Of a stretch of DNA of 64,000 bases, positions 33,886 through 42,809 are shown one piece after another; position 1 is the first letter of the stretch, and every line of letters starts with the position of its first letter. The notes beneath the pieces are model-generated. The model had not been told where the DNA came from. It made no database searches and worked only from the letters and a program-made list of their open reading frames with translations. Made by a program: the position numbers and the translations under genes. The DNA is from Bradyrhizobium mercantei (GTDB lineage Bacteria; Pseudomonadota; Alphaproteobacteria; Rhizobiales; Xanthobacteraceae), in the NCBI RefSeq assembly GCF_001982635.1, contig NZ_MKFI01000007.1:124001-188000 (forward strand). Direction: 5' to 3'.

Positions 33886-34383
33886 GTGCCGATCAGTCTC
33901 AACATTCCATTCCTGCTCAGCGTCGCCGGAGCATTTCTGACCAGTACGGTGGTGGCCGCCATTTATGTCTGGCCGGCGCTCCGCGCCTGGCCGCGCGCTG
34001 AGGCGCTCCGGCTGCTTGCGGCCTTCCATGCCTTCCGGTTTCTCGGCATGAACTTCCTGGTCACCGGCTTCGTGTCGCCGGAGGTGAACCCTGTGTTTGC
34101 CGGCGCGGTCGGCTGGGGCGATCTGACCGCTGCTGTTCTCGCGCTGCTCGCGATGGCGGCCCTGTCGTGGCGCTGGCCGATCGCCATTCCGCTGGTCTGG
34201 CTCTTCAACATCTGGGGCACGCTGGATCTTCTCAACGCCTATTACATGGGCGCGACGAAGAACGCGGATCCCGGCCTGTTCGGCGCCGGCATCTATATTC
34301 CGGCGCTCTACGTGCCGCTGCTGCTGGTCAGTCATGTGATGATTTTCATGATCCTGATGCGCGCGAAGGCGGCGGAAGCGTAG
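33886..34383 (+). CDS. Small inner-membrane protein of unknown function
   Basis: 165 residues with about four hydrophobic helices, starting PISLNIPFLLSVAGAFLTST, then LLAAFHAFRFLGMNFLVTG and LYVPLLLVSHVMIFMILM. I do not recognise a named family. It starts with GTG at 33886, backed by a strong GAGGAGG 6 nt upstream. It may be cotranscribed with the exported protein 72 bp upstream and so fall under the same LysR regulator. Confidence 0.78.
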   Translation: MPISLNIPFLLSVAGAFLTSTVVAAIYVWPALRAWPRAEALRLLAAFHAFRFLGMNFLVTGFVSPEVNPVFAGAVGWGDLTAAVLALLAMAALSWRWPIAIPLVWLFNIWGTLDLLNAYYMGATKNADPGLFGAGIYIPALYVPLLLVSHVMIFMILMRAKAAEA

Positions 34384-34397
34384 ATACAACAGCCTGT

Positions 34398-34525
34398 CCG
34401 TCATCCTGAGGTGCGAGCCTTGCGGCGCGATTGCGCCGCTGGGCGAGCCTCGAAGGATGCACGGCCCGGCTGGTGGCCGCTCGCCCTTCGAGACGGCCGC
34501 TTCGCGGCCTCCTCAGGGTGACGGG
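34398..34525. repeat. Palindromic intergenic repeat, family A
   Basis: The arms are CGTCATCCTGAGGTGCGAG and CCTCCTCAGGGTGACGG, with CCTCGAAGGATGC and CGCCCTTCGAGACGG inside. It sits between the membrane protein gene and the convergent Lrp gene, where it may help end transcription. Confidence 0.75.
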
Positions 34526-34573
34526 CTCGGAGTGCAGCGCGCGGCTCCGTCACCGTTATGATGTCGCACTCGA

Positions 34574-35029
34574 TCAAAACGGCAACGCCACGCCGGTCTT
34601 GATCTCCTTCAGGATCACATTGGTGCGGACGTGGCGAATGCCGGGAATGCGGAACATGAACTCGTCGAGGAATTTGTTGTAGGCGTCCATGTCGCGCACG
34701 ACGACGCGCAGATGATAGTCGGCGTCGCCGGTGGTCGCGAAGCATTCCAGCACCTCGCGGCGCTGCATCACCCGCGCGACGAACTCGTCGACGAACTTCA
34801 CATCGTGGCGTTCGAGCGAGACGTGCAGGATCGCCGAGGTCGCAAAGCCCGCACGCTCGCGCGCCACCAGCGCCGAATAGCCCGAGATGATGCCGGACTC
34901 TTCCAGCGCGCGGACCCGGCGCCAGCACGCCGAGGTCGACATGCCGACGGTGTCGGCCAGCTGCTGGTTGGTGGCACGGCCGTCCTTTTGCAGTTCGGCG
35001 AGGATTTTTTCATCCTGCTCTTCAACCAT
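34574..35029 (-). CDS. Lrp/AsnC-family transcriptional regulator
   Basis: 151 residues, standard Lrp/AsnC length. The N-terminal helix-turn-helix is DGRATNQQLADTVGMSTSAC (then WRRVRALEESGII), and the RAM effector domain ends VRTNVILKEIKTGVALPF. Such proteins sense amino acids and form octamers or dimers on DNA. It is divergent from indolepyruvate ferredoxin oxidoreductase, which handles aryl-pyruvates from aromatic amino acids; control of that gene by an aromatic amino acid is a reasonable inference. An operator-like palindrome begins 12 bp from its start. Confidence 0.94.
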   Translation of the reverse strand: MVEEQDEKILAELQKDGRATNQQLADTVGMSTSACWRRVRALEESGIISGYSALVARERAGFATSAILHVSLERHDVKFVDEFVARVMQRREVLECFATTGDADYHLRVVVRDMDAYNKFLDEFMFRIPGIRHVRTNVILKEIKTGVALPF

Positions 35030-35040
35030 GTCGAAGCTCC

Positions 35041-35063
35041 ATTTTGGTAGATTTTACCAAAAT
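35041..35063. promoter_or_regulatory. Lrp/AsnC operator-like palindrome, site 1
   Basis: ATTTTGGTA-N5-TACCAAAAT is a perfect 9-bp inverted repeat just upstream of the Lrp/AsnC start. A second site with the same GGTA-N5-TACC core is at 35116-35128. Likely the binding site of the adjacent regulator, autoregulating and controlling the divergent gene. Confidence 0.65.
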
Positions 35064-35115
35064 TTCCCATCTGCTACAACATTCTACCGAATATGAGGCG
35101 TGGGGAGAACAGATA

Positions 35116-35128
35116 GGTAAGACCTACC
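35116..35128. promoter_or_regulatory. Lrp/AsnC operator-like palindrome, site 2
   Basis: GGTA-N5-TACC repeats the core and spacing of site 1, 58 bp before the oxidoreductase ATG. Centre-to-centre distance to site 1 is about 70 bp, roughly seven helical turns, so both face one side of the DNA. Confidence 0.55.
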
Positions 35129-35185
35129 AAGCCCGCAGGCATAGCCTTGTCCCATCAGACATTTCGATTCCCCGAGGGATCACTT

Positions 35186-38100
35186 ATGGGCCAGATGCCG
35201 TTGCTCGACGCCTACCAGCTGTCCGAGCGCTACAGCCGCGACCACGGCCGCGTCTTCCTCACCGGCACGCAGGCGATCGTCCGCATCGCGCTCGACCAAG
35301 TGCGGCGCGACCGCGCGGCCGGGCTCAACACCGCGGGCTTCATCTCCGGCTATCGCGGCTCGCCGCTCGGCGGCGTCGATCTCGAACTGTGGAAGATCGG
35401 CGAACTGCTGAAAGACAGCCGCATCGAATTCCTGCCCGCGGTCAACGAGGACCTCGCGGCGACCGCCGTGCTCGGCTCGCAGCAGGTCGAGACCCAGCAA
35501 GACCGCCAGGTCGATGGCGTGTTCGGGCTGTGGTACGGCAAGGGCCCGGGCGTCGATCGCTCCGGCGATGCGCTGAAGCACGGCAATGCCTACGGCTCGT
35601 CGCCGCATGGCGGCGTGCTTGTGGTCGCCGGCGACGATCATGGCTGCGTGTCGTCATCGATGCCGCATCAGTCCGACGTCGCCTTCATGAGCTGGTTCAT
35701 GCCGACGCTGCATCCGGCCGATGTCGGGGAATATCTCGCCTTCGGCGAATTTGGCTACGCGCTCAGTCGATTTTCGGGCATGTGGGTCGGCTTCAAGGCG
35801 ATCTCGGAGATCGTGGAGTCCGGCGCCTCGGTCGAGCTGCGGCCGCCGCGCGTCTTTGCGCAGCCGGATTTCGTGCCGCCGCCGGGCGGACTGCATTATC
35901 GTTGGCCTGATCTGCCGGGCCCGCAGATCGAGGAGCGGCTGGAGGCCAAGAAGCACGCGGTCTACGCCTTCGCAAAAGCCAATCCGATCGACCGCCGCAT
36001 CTACGACATCAAGGACGCGAGCTACGGCATCGTCACCACGGGCAAGGCGCACCTCGATCTGATGGAGGCGCTGCGGCTGGTCGGGCTCGATGAGGCCACA
36101 TGCCGCCGCTTCGGCATCGACATCTACAAGGTCGGCATGGTGTGGCCGCTCGCGCTGCACGACGCGATGGAGTTCGTGAAGGGCAAGCGCGAGATCCTTG
36201 TTGTCGAAGAGAAGCGCGGCATCATCGAGAGCCAGTTCAAGGAATATTTCTACGACTATCCCGGCGCCAAGCCGGAGCGGATGGTCGGCAAGCATGACGA
36301 GCAAGGGGCGCGACTGATCTCCTGGACCGGCGAATTGTCGCCGCGGATGCTGGCCGATGTGCTGGCGCGGCGGCTCGATCCGATGTTTCCGGAGTTGCAG
36401 CTCGCGCGCCGCGTGGCAGCGCTGGTGCCCGAGCAGGACCGCATGATTGCGGTCCCGGGCGCAACGCGAACGCCGTATTTCTGCTCCGGCTGCCCGCACA
36501 ACACGTCGACCAAGGTGCCCGAGGGCTCCAAGGCACTGGCCGGCATCGGCTGCCACTTCATGGCGAGCTGGATGGATCGCGAGACCTCGTCGCTGATCCA
36601 GATGGGCGGCGAAGGCGTCAACTGGGCGGCCTCCTCGAAATTCACCGGCAACAGCCATGTGTTCCAGAATCTCGGCGAAGGCACCTATTATCACTCCGGC
36701 TCGATGGCGATCCGGCAGGCGATCGCGGCCAAAGCCAACATCACCTACAAGATCCTGTTCAATGACGCAGTCGCAATGACCGGCGGCCAGCCGGTCGACG
36801 GCCCGGTCAGCGTGCAGGCGATCGCGCACTCCGTCCGCGCCGAGGGCGTGTCGCGGATCGCGCTGGTCTCCGATGACCCTGCGCATTTCTCGCCGGCGGA
36901 TCTGCCCGTCGGCGTCACCATCCATCCGCGCGAGGAGATGGACGTCGTGCAGCGCGAGCTGCGCGAAATCCCTGGCGTCACCGTGCTGATCTACCAGCAG
37001 ACCTGCGCCACCGAGAAACGGCGGCGGCGCAAGCGCGGCACGATCAAGGATCCGGCGCGCTTCGCTTACATCAACGACCTCGTCTGCGAAGGCTGCGGCG
37101 ACTGCTCGGTGGAGTCGAACTGCCTCAGCGTCGAGCCGAAGGAGACGCCGTTCGGCCGCAAGCGCAAGATCAACCTCTCGACCTGCAACAAGGATTTTTC
37201 CTGCCTCAACGGTTTCTGCCCGAGCTTCGTCACCATCGAAGGCGGCAAGCGGCGGGCGAAGGGTGCGAGCACGGTCGATCCGCTGGCGCGCGCATCGGCA
37301 CTGCCGGAACCGGAGCTTGCGGGGCTGGACAAGCCCTATGATCTCCTCGTCACCGGCGTCGGCGGCACCGGCGTCATCACGGTCGGCGCCTTGATCGCAA
37401 TGGCCGCGCATCTCGAGGGCCGCGGCGTCTCGGTGCTCGACTTCACCGGCTTCGCGCAGAAATTCGGCCCGGTGCTGAGCTTTCTGCGGCTCGCGGCCAG
37501 GCCGGACGCGTTGCATCAGGTGCGGATCGATCAGGGCGCGGCCGACGCGCTGATCGGCTGCGACCTCGTGGTGAGCTCGTCGGCGAAAGCCTCCGGCACC
37601 TATCGCAAGGGGATGCGCGCCACGGTCAACATCGCGGAGATGCCGACCGGCGACGTGGTGCGCTTTCGCGATGCCGACCTCGCCTCGCCGGTTCGCCTGC
37701 GCGCCATCGAGCGGGTGATCGGGGCGGGCAACCTCTCAACGATCGACGCCAATGCGCTGGCTGAGCGGCTGCTCGGCGACAGTGTATACGCCAACATCAT
37801 GATGCTCGGCTTTGCCTGGCAGCAGGGCCTGGTGCCGGTGTCGCTGCAGGCGTTGACCCGCGCGATCGAGCTGAACGGCGTCGCCATCGAACGCAACAAG
37901 CAGGCGCTGGCCTGGGGCCGCCTCGCCTCTGCCGATCCGGACTTCCTGCCGAAGGCCGGGAACGCTGCCGCGAGCGCACCGGAGACGCTGGAGCAAATGA
38001 TCGCGCAACGCGCAGACTTTCTTCGTGACTATCAGAACGAGGCCTATGCCGCGCGCTACCGCGCCACGGTCGAGCGCGTCCGCCGCGCCGAGGCCGCGTT

Positions 38101-38662
38101 CGGCAGCGAGACCTTGACCGACGCCGTCGCACGGTCGCTGTTCAAGCTGATGGCCTACAAGGACGAGTATGAGGTGGCGCGGCTGCACATGCAGAGCGGC
38201 TTCCTCGACGAGCTCAACAAGGAATTCGACGGCGACTTCACGGTGCAGTATCACCTGGCGCCGCCCTTCCTGCCGGCGCGGCGCGATGCGCGGGGGCGGC
38301 CGACGAAGCGCGCGTTCGGCCAGTGGATCCAGACGCCGCTGCGGTTGCTCGCGAAACTGAAGGGGCTGCGCGGCACGCCGTTCGACGTGTTCGGTTACAC
38401 CGCGGAGCGCCGCGCCGAGCGTGGACTGGTTATCTGGTACGAGGCGCTGATCGACATCATGCTCGGCAAGCTCGACGCCGCGCGGCTGCCCGGTCTCACA
38501 GCGATTGCAAAGGCACCGATGGAAATCCGCGGCTACGGGCCGGTAAAGGACGCCGCGATCGAAAAGACGAAGGCGGAGGTGGCGCGGCAGACCGCGCGTC
38601 TCACCTCCGCCCCGTCAGATCAAGGCGACGGCTCAGGCCGCCGCGCCGCGCTTGGCGGGTGA
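35186..38662 (+). CDS. Indolepyruvate ferredoxin oxidoreductase, fused subunits
   Basis: 1158 residues, the usual length of the fused single-chain form. It converts indolepyruvate and related aryl-pyruvates to acyl-CoA with ferredoxin and thiamine diphosphate. The N-terminal part is pyrimidine-binding-like (FISGYRGSPLGGVDLELW); the thiamine domain has GIGCHFMASW and GEGTYYHSGSMAIRQA; a cysteine-rich iron-sulfur region is VCEGCGDCSVESNCLSVEP and CNKDFSCLNGFC; the gamma-type domain begins LLVTGVGGTGVITVGA. The ATG at 35186 has GAGGGA upstream; a TTG at 35147 is less likely. Its last 30 bp overlap the convergent mctP. Confidence 0.93.
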   Translation: MGQMPLLDAYQLSERYSRDHGRVFLTGTQAIVRIALDQVRRDRAAGLNTAGFISGYRGSPLGGVDLELWKIGELLKDSRIEFLPAVNEDLAATAVLGSQQVETQQDRQVDGVFGLWYGKGPGVDRSGDALKHGNAYGSSPHGGVLVVAGDDHGCVSSSMPHQSDVAFMSWFMPTLHPADVGEYLAFGEFGYALSRFSGMWVGFKAISEIVESGASVELRPPRVFAQPDFVPPPGGLHYRWPDLPGPQIEERLEAKKHAVYAFAKANPIDRRIYDIKDASYGIVTTGKAHLDLMEALRLVGLDEATCRRFGIDIYKVGMVWPLALHDAMEFVKGKREILVVEEKRGIIESQFKEYFYDYPGAKPERMVGKHDEQGARLISWTGELSPRMLADVLARRLDPMFPELQLARRVAALVPEQDRMIAVPGATRTPYFCSGCPHNTSTKVPEGSKALAGIGCHFMASWMDRETSSLIQMGGEGVNWAASSKFTGNSHVFQNLGEGTYYHSGSMAIRQAIAAKANITYKILFNDAVAMTGGQPVDGPVSVQAIAHSVRAEGVSRIALVSDDPAHFSPADLPVGVTIHPREEMDVVQRELREIPGVTVLIYQQTCATEKRRRRKRGTIKDPARFAYINDLVCEGCGDCSVESNCLSVEPKETPFGRKRKINLSTCNKDFSCLNGFCPSFVTIEGGKRRAKGASTVDPLARASALPEPELAGLDKPYDLLVTGVGGTGVITVGALIAMAAHLEGRGVSVLDFTGFAQKFGPVLSFLRLAARPDALHQVRIDQGAADALIGCDLVVSSSAKASGTYRKGMRATVNIAEMPTGDVVRFRDADLASPVRLRAIERVIGAGNLSTIDANALAERLLGDSVYANIMMLGFAWQQGLVPVSLQALTRAIELNGVAIERNKQALAWGRLASADPDFLPKAGNAAASAPETLEQMIAQRADFLRDYQNEAYAARYRATVERVRRAEAAFGSETLTDAVARSLFKLMAYKDEYEVARLHMQSGFLDELNKEFDGDFTVQYHLAPPFLPARRDARGRPTKRAFGQWIQTPLRLLAKLKGLRGTPFDVFGYTAERRAERGLVIWYEALIDIMLGKLDAARLPGLTAIAKAPMEIRGYGPVKDAAIEKTKAEVARQTARLTSAPSDQGDGSGRRAALGG

Positions 38663-40123
38663 GATCAGGCCGACAACGACGGTCGCGAGCACCGCCACCA
38701 CGATGTTGAGCAAGAGCGCACCGAGGCCGACATAGAAGGTGTAGCTGCTATCGCCGAGCGAGATGGTGGCGAGCGGCTTCAACCCGTTGCTCCATGCCGT
38801 GTAGGTGCCCCAGCCAATGCCGACCGCCCAGCCGAGCAGCAGCCCTTCGGCGCGGAACCAGACGGTGAACAGGCCGAACACCAGCGCCGGCAACGTCTGC
38901 ACGATCCAGAGGCCGCCGAGCAGTTGCAGGTCGAGCGCATATTGCGTCGGCAGGAACAGGATGAAGGCCAGCGCGCCGACCTTCACCACCAGCGAAGTGA
39001 TCTTGGCCACCGATGCCTCACCGGCATGCGAGATGTCCGGATTGACGTAGGACTTCCAGACGTTGCGGGTGAACAGATTGGCCGCGCCGATGCTCATCAC
39101 CGCCGCCGGCACCAGCGCGCCGATCGCGATCGCCGAGAACGCGAAGCCCGCGAACCACTCCGGGAACAGCGCCTTGAACAGCATCGGCACCACGTCGTTC
39201 GGCGAGGTCACCTTGATGTTGGCGGCATAGGCCATATAGCCGAGCAACGCGATCAGACCGAGCAGCAAAGTATAGGCCGGCAGCAGGATCGCGTTCTTGC
39301 GGATGGTATCCGCCGACTTCGAGGCGAAGATGCCGGTCAGCGTATGCGGATACATGAAGGCGGCGAGCGCCGACCCGAGCGCCAATGTCGCGTAGGGCAA
39401 ATACTGCGAGGGCTTCAGCGTCAACCCGGTGGCGCCGCCCTTCGCGGTGAAGGCGTCGTTGGCGGCCGAGAACACCGCGCCATAACCGCCGAGCTTCGCC
39501 GGCACCACGACCACCGCCGTCAGCACCACGATGTAGATCATGATGTCCTTGACGAAGGCGATCAGCGCCGGCGCGCGCAGGCCGGAGCTGTAGGTATAGA
39601 GCGCGAGGATCACGAAGGCGGCGATGATCGGCAGCTCGCCGGTCAAGCCCATCGCCTTGATCACGACCTCCATGCCGATCAGCTGCAACGCGATATAGGG
39701 CATGGTCGCGACCAGGCCGGTCAGCGCCACCGCGAGTTCGAGCGCGCGCGAACCATAGGCGCCGTGAACGACGTCAGCCGCGGTGACGTAGCCGTTGGCG
39801 TGCGCCTTCTTCCACAGCACAGGCATGACGGCGAACACGAAGGGATAGACGATGATGGTGTAGGGCAGCGCGAAGAAGCCGTAGGCGCCGACCGCATAAA
39901 CCAGCGCCGGCACCGCGATCACGGTGTAGGCGGTGTAGAAATCGCCGCCGACCAGGAACCAGGTGATCCAGGTGCCGAACTGGCGGCCGCCGAGACCCCA
40001 TTCGTCGAGATGCTCGCTGACCGGGCCGGATTTCCAGCGCGCGGCGAAGAAGCCCATCACGGTGACGAGCGCGAAGAAGAAGATGAAGACGGAGAGCGCC
40101 ACCCAGGCGATGTGATCGGTCAT
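38633..40123 (-). CDS. mctP: Monocarboxylate permease (sodium:solute symporter family)
   Basis: A 496-residue SSS-family transporter with about 13 helices. It resembles MctP of rhizobia, which takes up lactate, pyruvate, propionate and alanine. The opening helix is ALSVFIFFFALVTVMGFFAA, followed by DEWGLGGRQFGTWITWFLVG, a typical SSS segment. The small DUF3311 protein upstream (10-bp gap) is the usual partner. No sensor kinase pair is seen next to it. The 3' end overlaps the indolepyruvate oxidoreductase gene by 30 bp. Confidence 0.9.
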   Translation of the reverse strand: MTDHIAWVALSVFIFFFALVTVMGFFAARWKSGPVSEHLDEWGLGGRQFGTWITWFLVGGDFYTAYTVIAVPALVYAVGAYGFFALPYTIIVYPFVFAVMPVLWKKAHANGYVTAADVVHGAYGSRALELAVALTGLVATMPYIALQLIGMEVVIKAMGLTGELPIIAAFVILALYTYSSGLRAPALIAFVKDIMIYIVVLTAVVVVPAKLGGYGAVFSAANDAFTAKGGATGLTLKPSQYLPYATLALGSALAAFMYPHTLTGIFASKSADTIRKNAILLPAYTLLLGLIALLGYMAYAANIKVTSPNDVVPMLFKALFPEWFAGFAFSAIAIGALVPAAVMSIGAANLFTRNVWKSYVNPDISHAGEASVAKITSLVVKVGALAFILFLPTQYALDLQLLGGLWIVQTLPALVFGLFTVWFRAEGLLLGWAVGIGWGTYTAWSNGLKPLATISLGDSSYTFYVGLGALLLNIVVAVLATVVVGLISPAKRGAAA

Positions 40124-40133
40124 GGCTCTCCCC

Positions 40134-40319
40134 TCACCGCTGCTCGTCAGCGTCGGGCTGGCGGCTGCGATAGACCAGCCAGATCAAGAGCGAGGAGATC
40201 GGCACCCAGGCGAGCTGGTACCAATAGAAGAACGGAAAGCCGAACAGCGACGGCTCGGCGAAATTGTAGAACGGCACCCACAGCAAGCCGATAAACGGCA
40301 GCAGCAACAGAATCCACAT
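40134..40319 (-). CDS. DUF3311 small membrane protein
   Basis: 61 residues with two hydrophobic helices (WILLLLPFIGLLWVPFYNF and FFYWYQLAWVPISSLLIWLV). DUF3311 proteins accompany sodium:solute symporters and may be accessory subunits. GAGAGG 3-4 nt before the ATG at 40319 sets the start; a longer in-frame start at 40349 lacks this. It is followed by mctP. Confidence 0.88.
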   Translation of the reverse strand: MWILLLLPFIGLLWVPFYNFAEPSLFGFPFFYWYQLAWVPISSLLIWLVYRSRQPDADEQR

Positions 40320-40467
40320 GGTCCTCTCCCAGCCCGGGGCGCGATCCAAACCGGCAGGGTTGCCGGCGTCCCGTCATCAACGACCCCAGGAACCATTCGT
40401 TGCGTCTAGAATCACGGTTACGGCATGGCGATGCAAAAAGATGTGATCGCTGTGACGGGCAGGGAGC

Positions 40468-41439
40468 CTACTCGGTCTTGATGCCGGCATCCTGGATCAC
40501 CTTGCGCCAGCGCGCTTCCTCGCCCGCAAAGTAGCGGTCGAGCTCGGCCGGGGGCTGCGCCACCATCACGAGGCCCTCATTGACGCTGAGCTTCTCGAAG
40601 GCCTCCGCCTGCACCGCCTTGGCCGCCGACCTATTGAGGCGGTCGATGATATCGGGCGGCGTGTTCGCGGGTGCGTAAAGGCCATACCAGGATTCCGCGG
40701 CGTAGCCCGGCACACCGGCTTCCGAGACCGTCGGCAATTTCGGAAACGACGCCGAGCGTTCGGCCGAGGTCACCCCGATCGCGCGCAGCTGCCCGGCCTC
40801 GACCAGCGAGGCGCAGCTCGCCACCGTGGTGAACATCACCTGGATCTGGCCGCCCATCAAATCGGTGATCGCGGGCGCCGCGCCCTTATAGGGCACGGTG
40901 GTGAGATTGACGCCTGCGAGATGCTTGAACAATTCGCCGGCCAGATGCGCCGAGGTGCCGGTGCCGTAAGTGCCGTAGGACAGTTTTTCCGGATCGGCCT
41001 TCGCGGCTGCGATCAGGTCTGAGATCGACTTGATCGGCGAAGCCGGATTGACCACGACGACGTTGAACGAACGGGCCACCAGCGCCACCGCCGCAAAATC
41101 CCTGTGCGCATCGTAAGGCAGCTTGCTGTAGAGGCTCGGATTGACCGCATTGGCGAAGGTCGCCATCAGCAGCGTGTAGCCGTCGGGTGGGCTCGTCGCG
41201 ACGCTCTGCGTGCCGATGATGGTGCCCGCCCCCGGCTTGTTCTCGATGATCACGGTGACGCCGAGATCCTTCTGCATCTCCTGCGCCAGCGTCCGCGCGA
41301 CGACATCGGTGCCGCCGCCCGGCGCGAACGGCACCACGATCTTGACGATGTGATCGGGATAGCCGGCGCGTACGGGCGTGTGCGGCAGCACGGTTGCTGC
41401 AAGCGCGAACAGAAGCGATGCGAGAAGACGAAGCGGCAT
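40468..41439 (-). CDS. TTT-type solute-binding protein (Bug/TctC)
   Basis: A 323-residue periplasmic Bug-family protein. The signal peptide (LLASLLFALAATVLPHTPVRA) precedes the typical YPDHIVKIVVPFAPGGGTDVVARTLAQ block, followed by VIIENKPGAGTIIGTQSV. It binds a small organic acid for a TctAB permease, but none is adjacent, so it is an orphan receptor that may use the permease at 53781-55780. Ligand unknown. Confidence 0.92.
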   Translation of the reverse strand: MPLRLLASLLFALAATVLPHTPVRAGYPDHIVKIVVPFAPGGGTDVVARTLAQEMQKDLGVTVIIENKPGAGTIIGTQSVATSPPDGYTLLMATFANAVNPSLYSKLPYDAHRDFAAVALVARSFNVVVVNPASPIKSISDLIAAAKADPEKLSYGTYGTGTSAHLAGELFKHLAGVNLTTVPYKGAAPAITDLMGGQIQVMFTTVASCASLVEAGQLRAIGVTSAERSASFPKLPTVSEAGVPGYAAESWYGLYAPANTPPDIIDRLNRSAAKAVQAEAFEKLSVNEGLVMVAQPPAELDRYFAGEEARWRKVIQDAGIKTE

Positions 41440-41542
41440 GGCAGACCCCGACGGCAGGCGGTGGGTTCTTCATACACGGGAGCGCCATGCAAGGGATGCC
41501 GGGCGGTCATGACGTTGGAAGAAGCGCTACCCTCCTGCCAGT

Positions 41543-41650
41543 CCCGTCATCCTGAGGTGCGAGCGGAGCGAGCCTCGAAGGATGAATCGGCCAACAGCCG
41601 GGCCGTGCACCCTTCGAGGCTCGCAAGAGCTCGCACCTCAGGGTGACGGG
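41543..41650. repeat. Palindromic intergenic repeat, family A
   Basis: The arms are CCCGTCATCCTGAGGTGCGA and GCTCGCACCTCAGGGTGACG. It lies between the orphan binding-protein gene and LysR, directly next to a family B element; the two occupy most of this 315-bp gap. Confidence 0.8.
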
Positions 41651-41658
41651 TCTAGGTT

Positions 41659-41744
41659 CGTCATTGCGAGCGGAGCGAAGCAATCCATGGCTCGGCATAA
41701 CGGATGCATGGATTGCTTCGTCGCTTCGCTCCTCGCAATGACGG
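41659..41744. repeat. Palindromic intergenic repeat, family B
   Basis: GTCATTGCGAGCGGAGCGAA faces CGCTCCTCGCAATGAC, with GCAATCCATGG and GCATGGATTGC inside. A second copy is at 47656-47742. Confidence 0.8.
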
Positions 41745-41754
41745 CATCACCCGC

Positions 41755-42666
41755 TCACGAATACGGATTGATCAGCTTCTGCTGCTCGGTGGCGTGGCGC
41801 ACCAGGAGATCGATGAAGGTGCGCACCTTCGCCGAGAGATGATGGCGGTGCGGATAGATCGCGTTCATCGTCAATTCGACCGGCCGGTATTCGGGCAGCA
41901 GGCGCACCAATTGGCCGGACTCCAGCTCGTCGCGGATCAGGAAGCCCGCCGCGAGGAACACGCCGACGCCGGCGAGCGCCGCGAGCTTCAGCGTCTCGCC
42001 GCTGTTGGAGACCAGATTGCCGGAGACCCGCACCTCGGCCGGCGTGCCCTTGCGGTCGGTGAAGTGCCAGTCGTCGCCATAGGGGTAGTTGGCGTGGCGC
42101 ATGCAGTTGCGCGCCGAGAGATCGGCGAGCTGATCGGGCTTGCCGTGCTGCTCGATATAGCCGTGCGACGCGCACAGCACGTGGCGCCAGGTCGCGATCG
42201 TGCGCACGATCAGGCTGGAGTCCGGCGGCGGGGTCATGCGCACCGCGAGATCGTAATTCTCGTCGATCAGGTCGGCGTGGCGCTCGCCGATCGTGAGATC
42301 GACCTTGACCTCGGAATAGGTCGCGAGGAACTCGGCCACCGCCGGCGACAGGAACTGGACCAGATGGGTGTTGGTGAAGATGCGCAGCGTGCCGCGCGGC
42401 ACCGATTGCTGCGCGCCGGCCACCTCATCGGCCTGCTCGATATCGGCGAGGATCTGGACGCATCGGTCGTAATAAGCCTGGCCGACCTCGGTGAGGCTGA
42501 CCTTGCGCGTGGTGCGGTTGAGCAGCCGGGCGCCGAGCCGGTCCTCCAGCGACTGCACATGGTTGCTCACCATGGTCGTGGACATGTTGAGCTTGCGGCC
42601 GGCCGCTGAAAAGCCGCCGGAATCCACGACCCGTACAAAGGCGGTCAGGCTGGTCAGGCGATCCAT
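41755..42666 (-). CDS. LysR-family regulator of the adjacent efflux genes
   Basis: A 303-residue LysR protein. The helix-turn-helix is at about residues 5-60 (GGFSAAGRKLNMSTTMVSNH, then VQSLEDRLGARLLNRTTRK). It is divergent from the EmrA-like gene; three ATTATCA half-sites occupy the 143-bp gap, so control of the efflux pair is likely. The inducer is unknown but may be a drug or plant phenolic. Confidence 0.93.
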   Translation of the reverse strand: MDRLTSLTAFVRVVDSGGFSAAGRKLNMSTTMVSNHVQSLEDRLGARLLNRTTRKVSLTEVGQAYYDRCVQILADIEQADEVAGAQQSVPRGTLRIFTNTHLVQFLSPAVAEFLATYSEVKVDLTIGERHADLIDENYDLAVRMTPPPDSSLIVRTIATWRHVLCASHGYIEQHGKPDQLADLSARNCMRHANYPYGDDWHFTDRKGTPAEVRVSGNLVSNSGETLKLAALAGVGVFLAAGFLIRDELESGQLVRLLPEYRPVELTMNAIYPHRHHLSAKVRTFIDLLVRHATEQQKLINPYS

Positions 42667-42680
42667 GCAGCAAGGTCCGG

Positions 42681-42728
42681 ATTATCAGCGCTGGCTTGAT
42701 AATGCTTCCAGTTTTAGCGGGATTATCA
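42681..42728. promoter_or_regulatory. LysR operator-like array of three half-sites
   Basis: ATTATCA at 42681-42687 and TGATAAT at 42697-42703 form a palindrome with a 9-bp spacer; another ATTATCA lies at 42722-42728. It begins 15 bp from the LysR start and ends about 80 bp before the EmrA-like start. Two half-sites plus one suggest a binding and an activation site. Confidence 0.55.
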
Positions 42729-42809
42729 CAGCGGGGAGGACATTGCATCTAAGGGGCCATATCCGGCGCCCTTTCTGGAAGGACGCGAATGTTCGGCCAG
42801 GAGAAGACC

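Noticed and set aside
35654..37516. 620-codon minus-strand frame inside the indolepyruvate oxidoreductase gene
   Set aside because: Antisense shadow; no family resemblance and no start signal.
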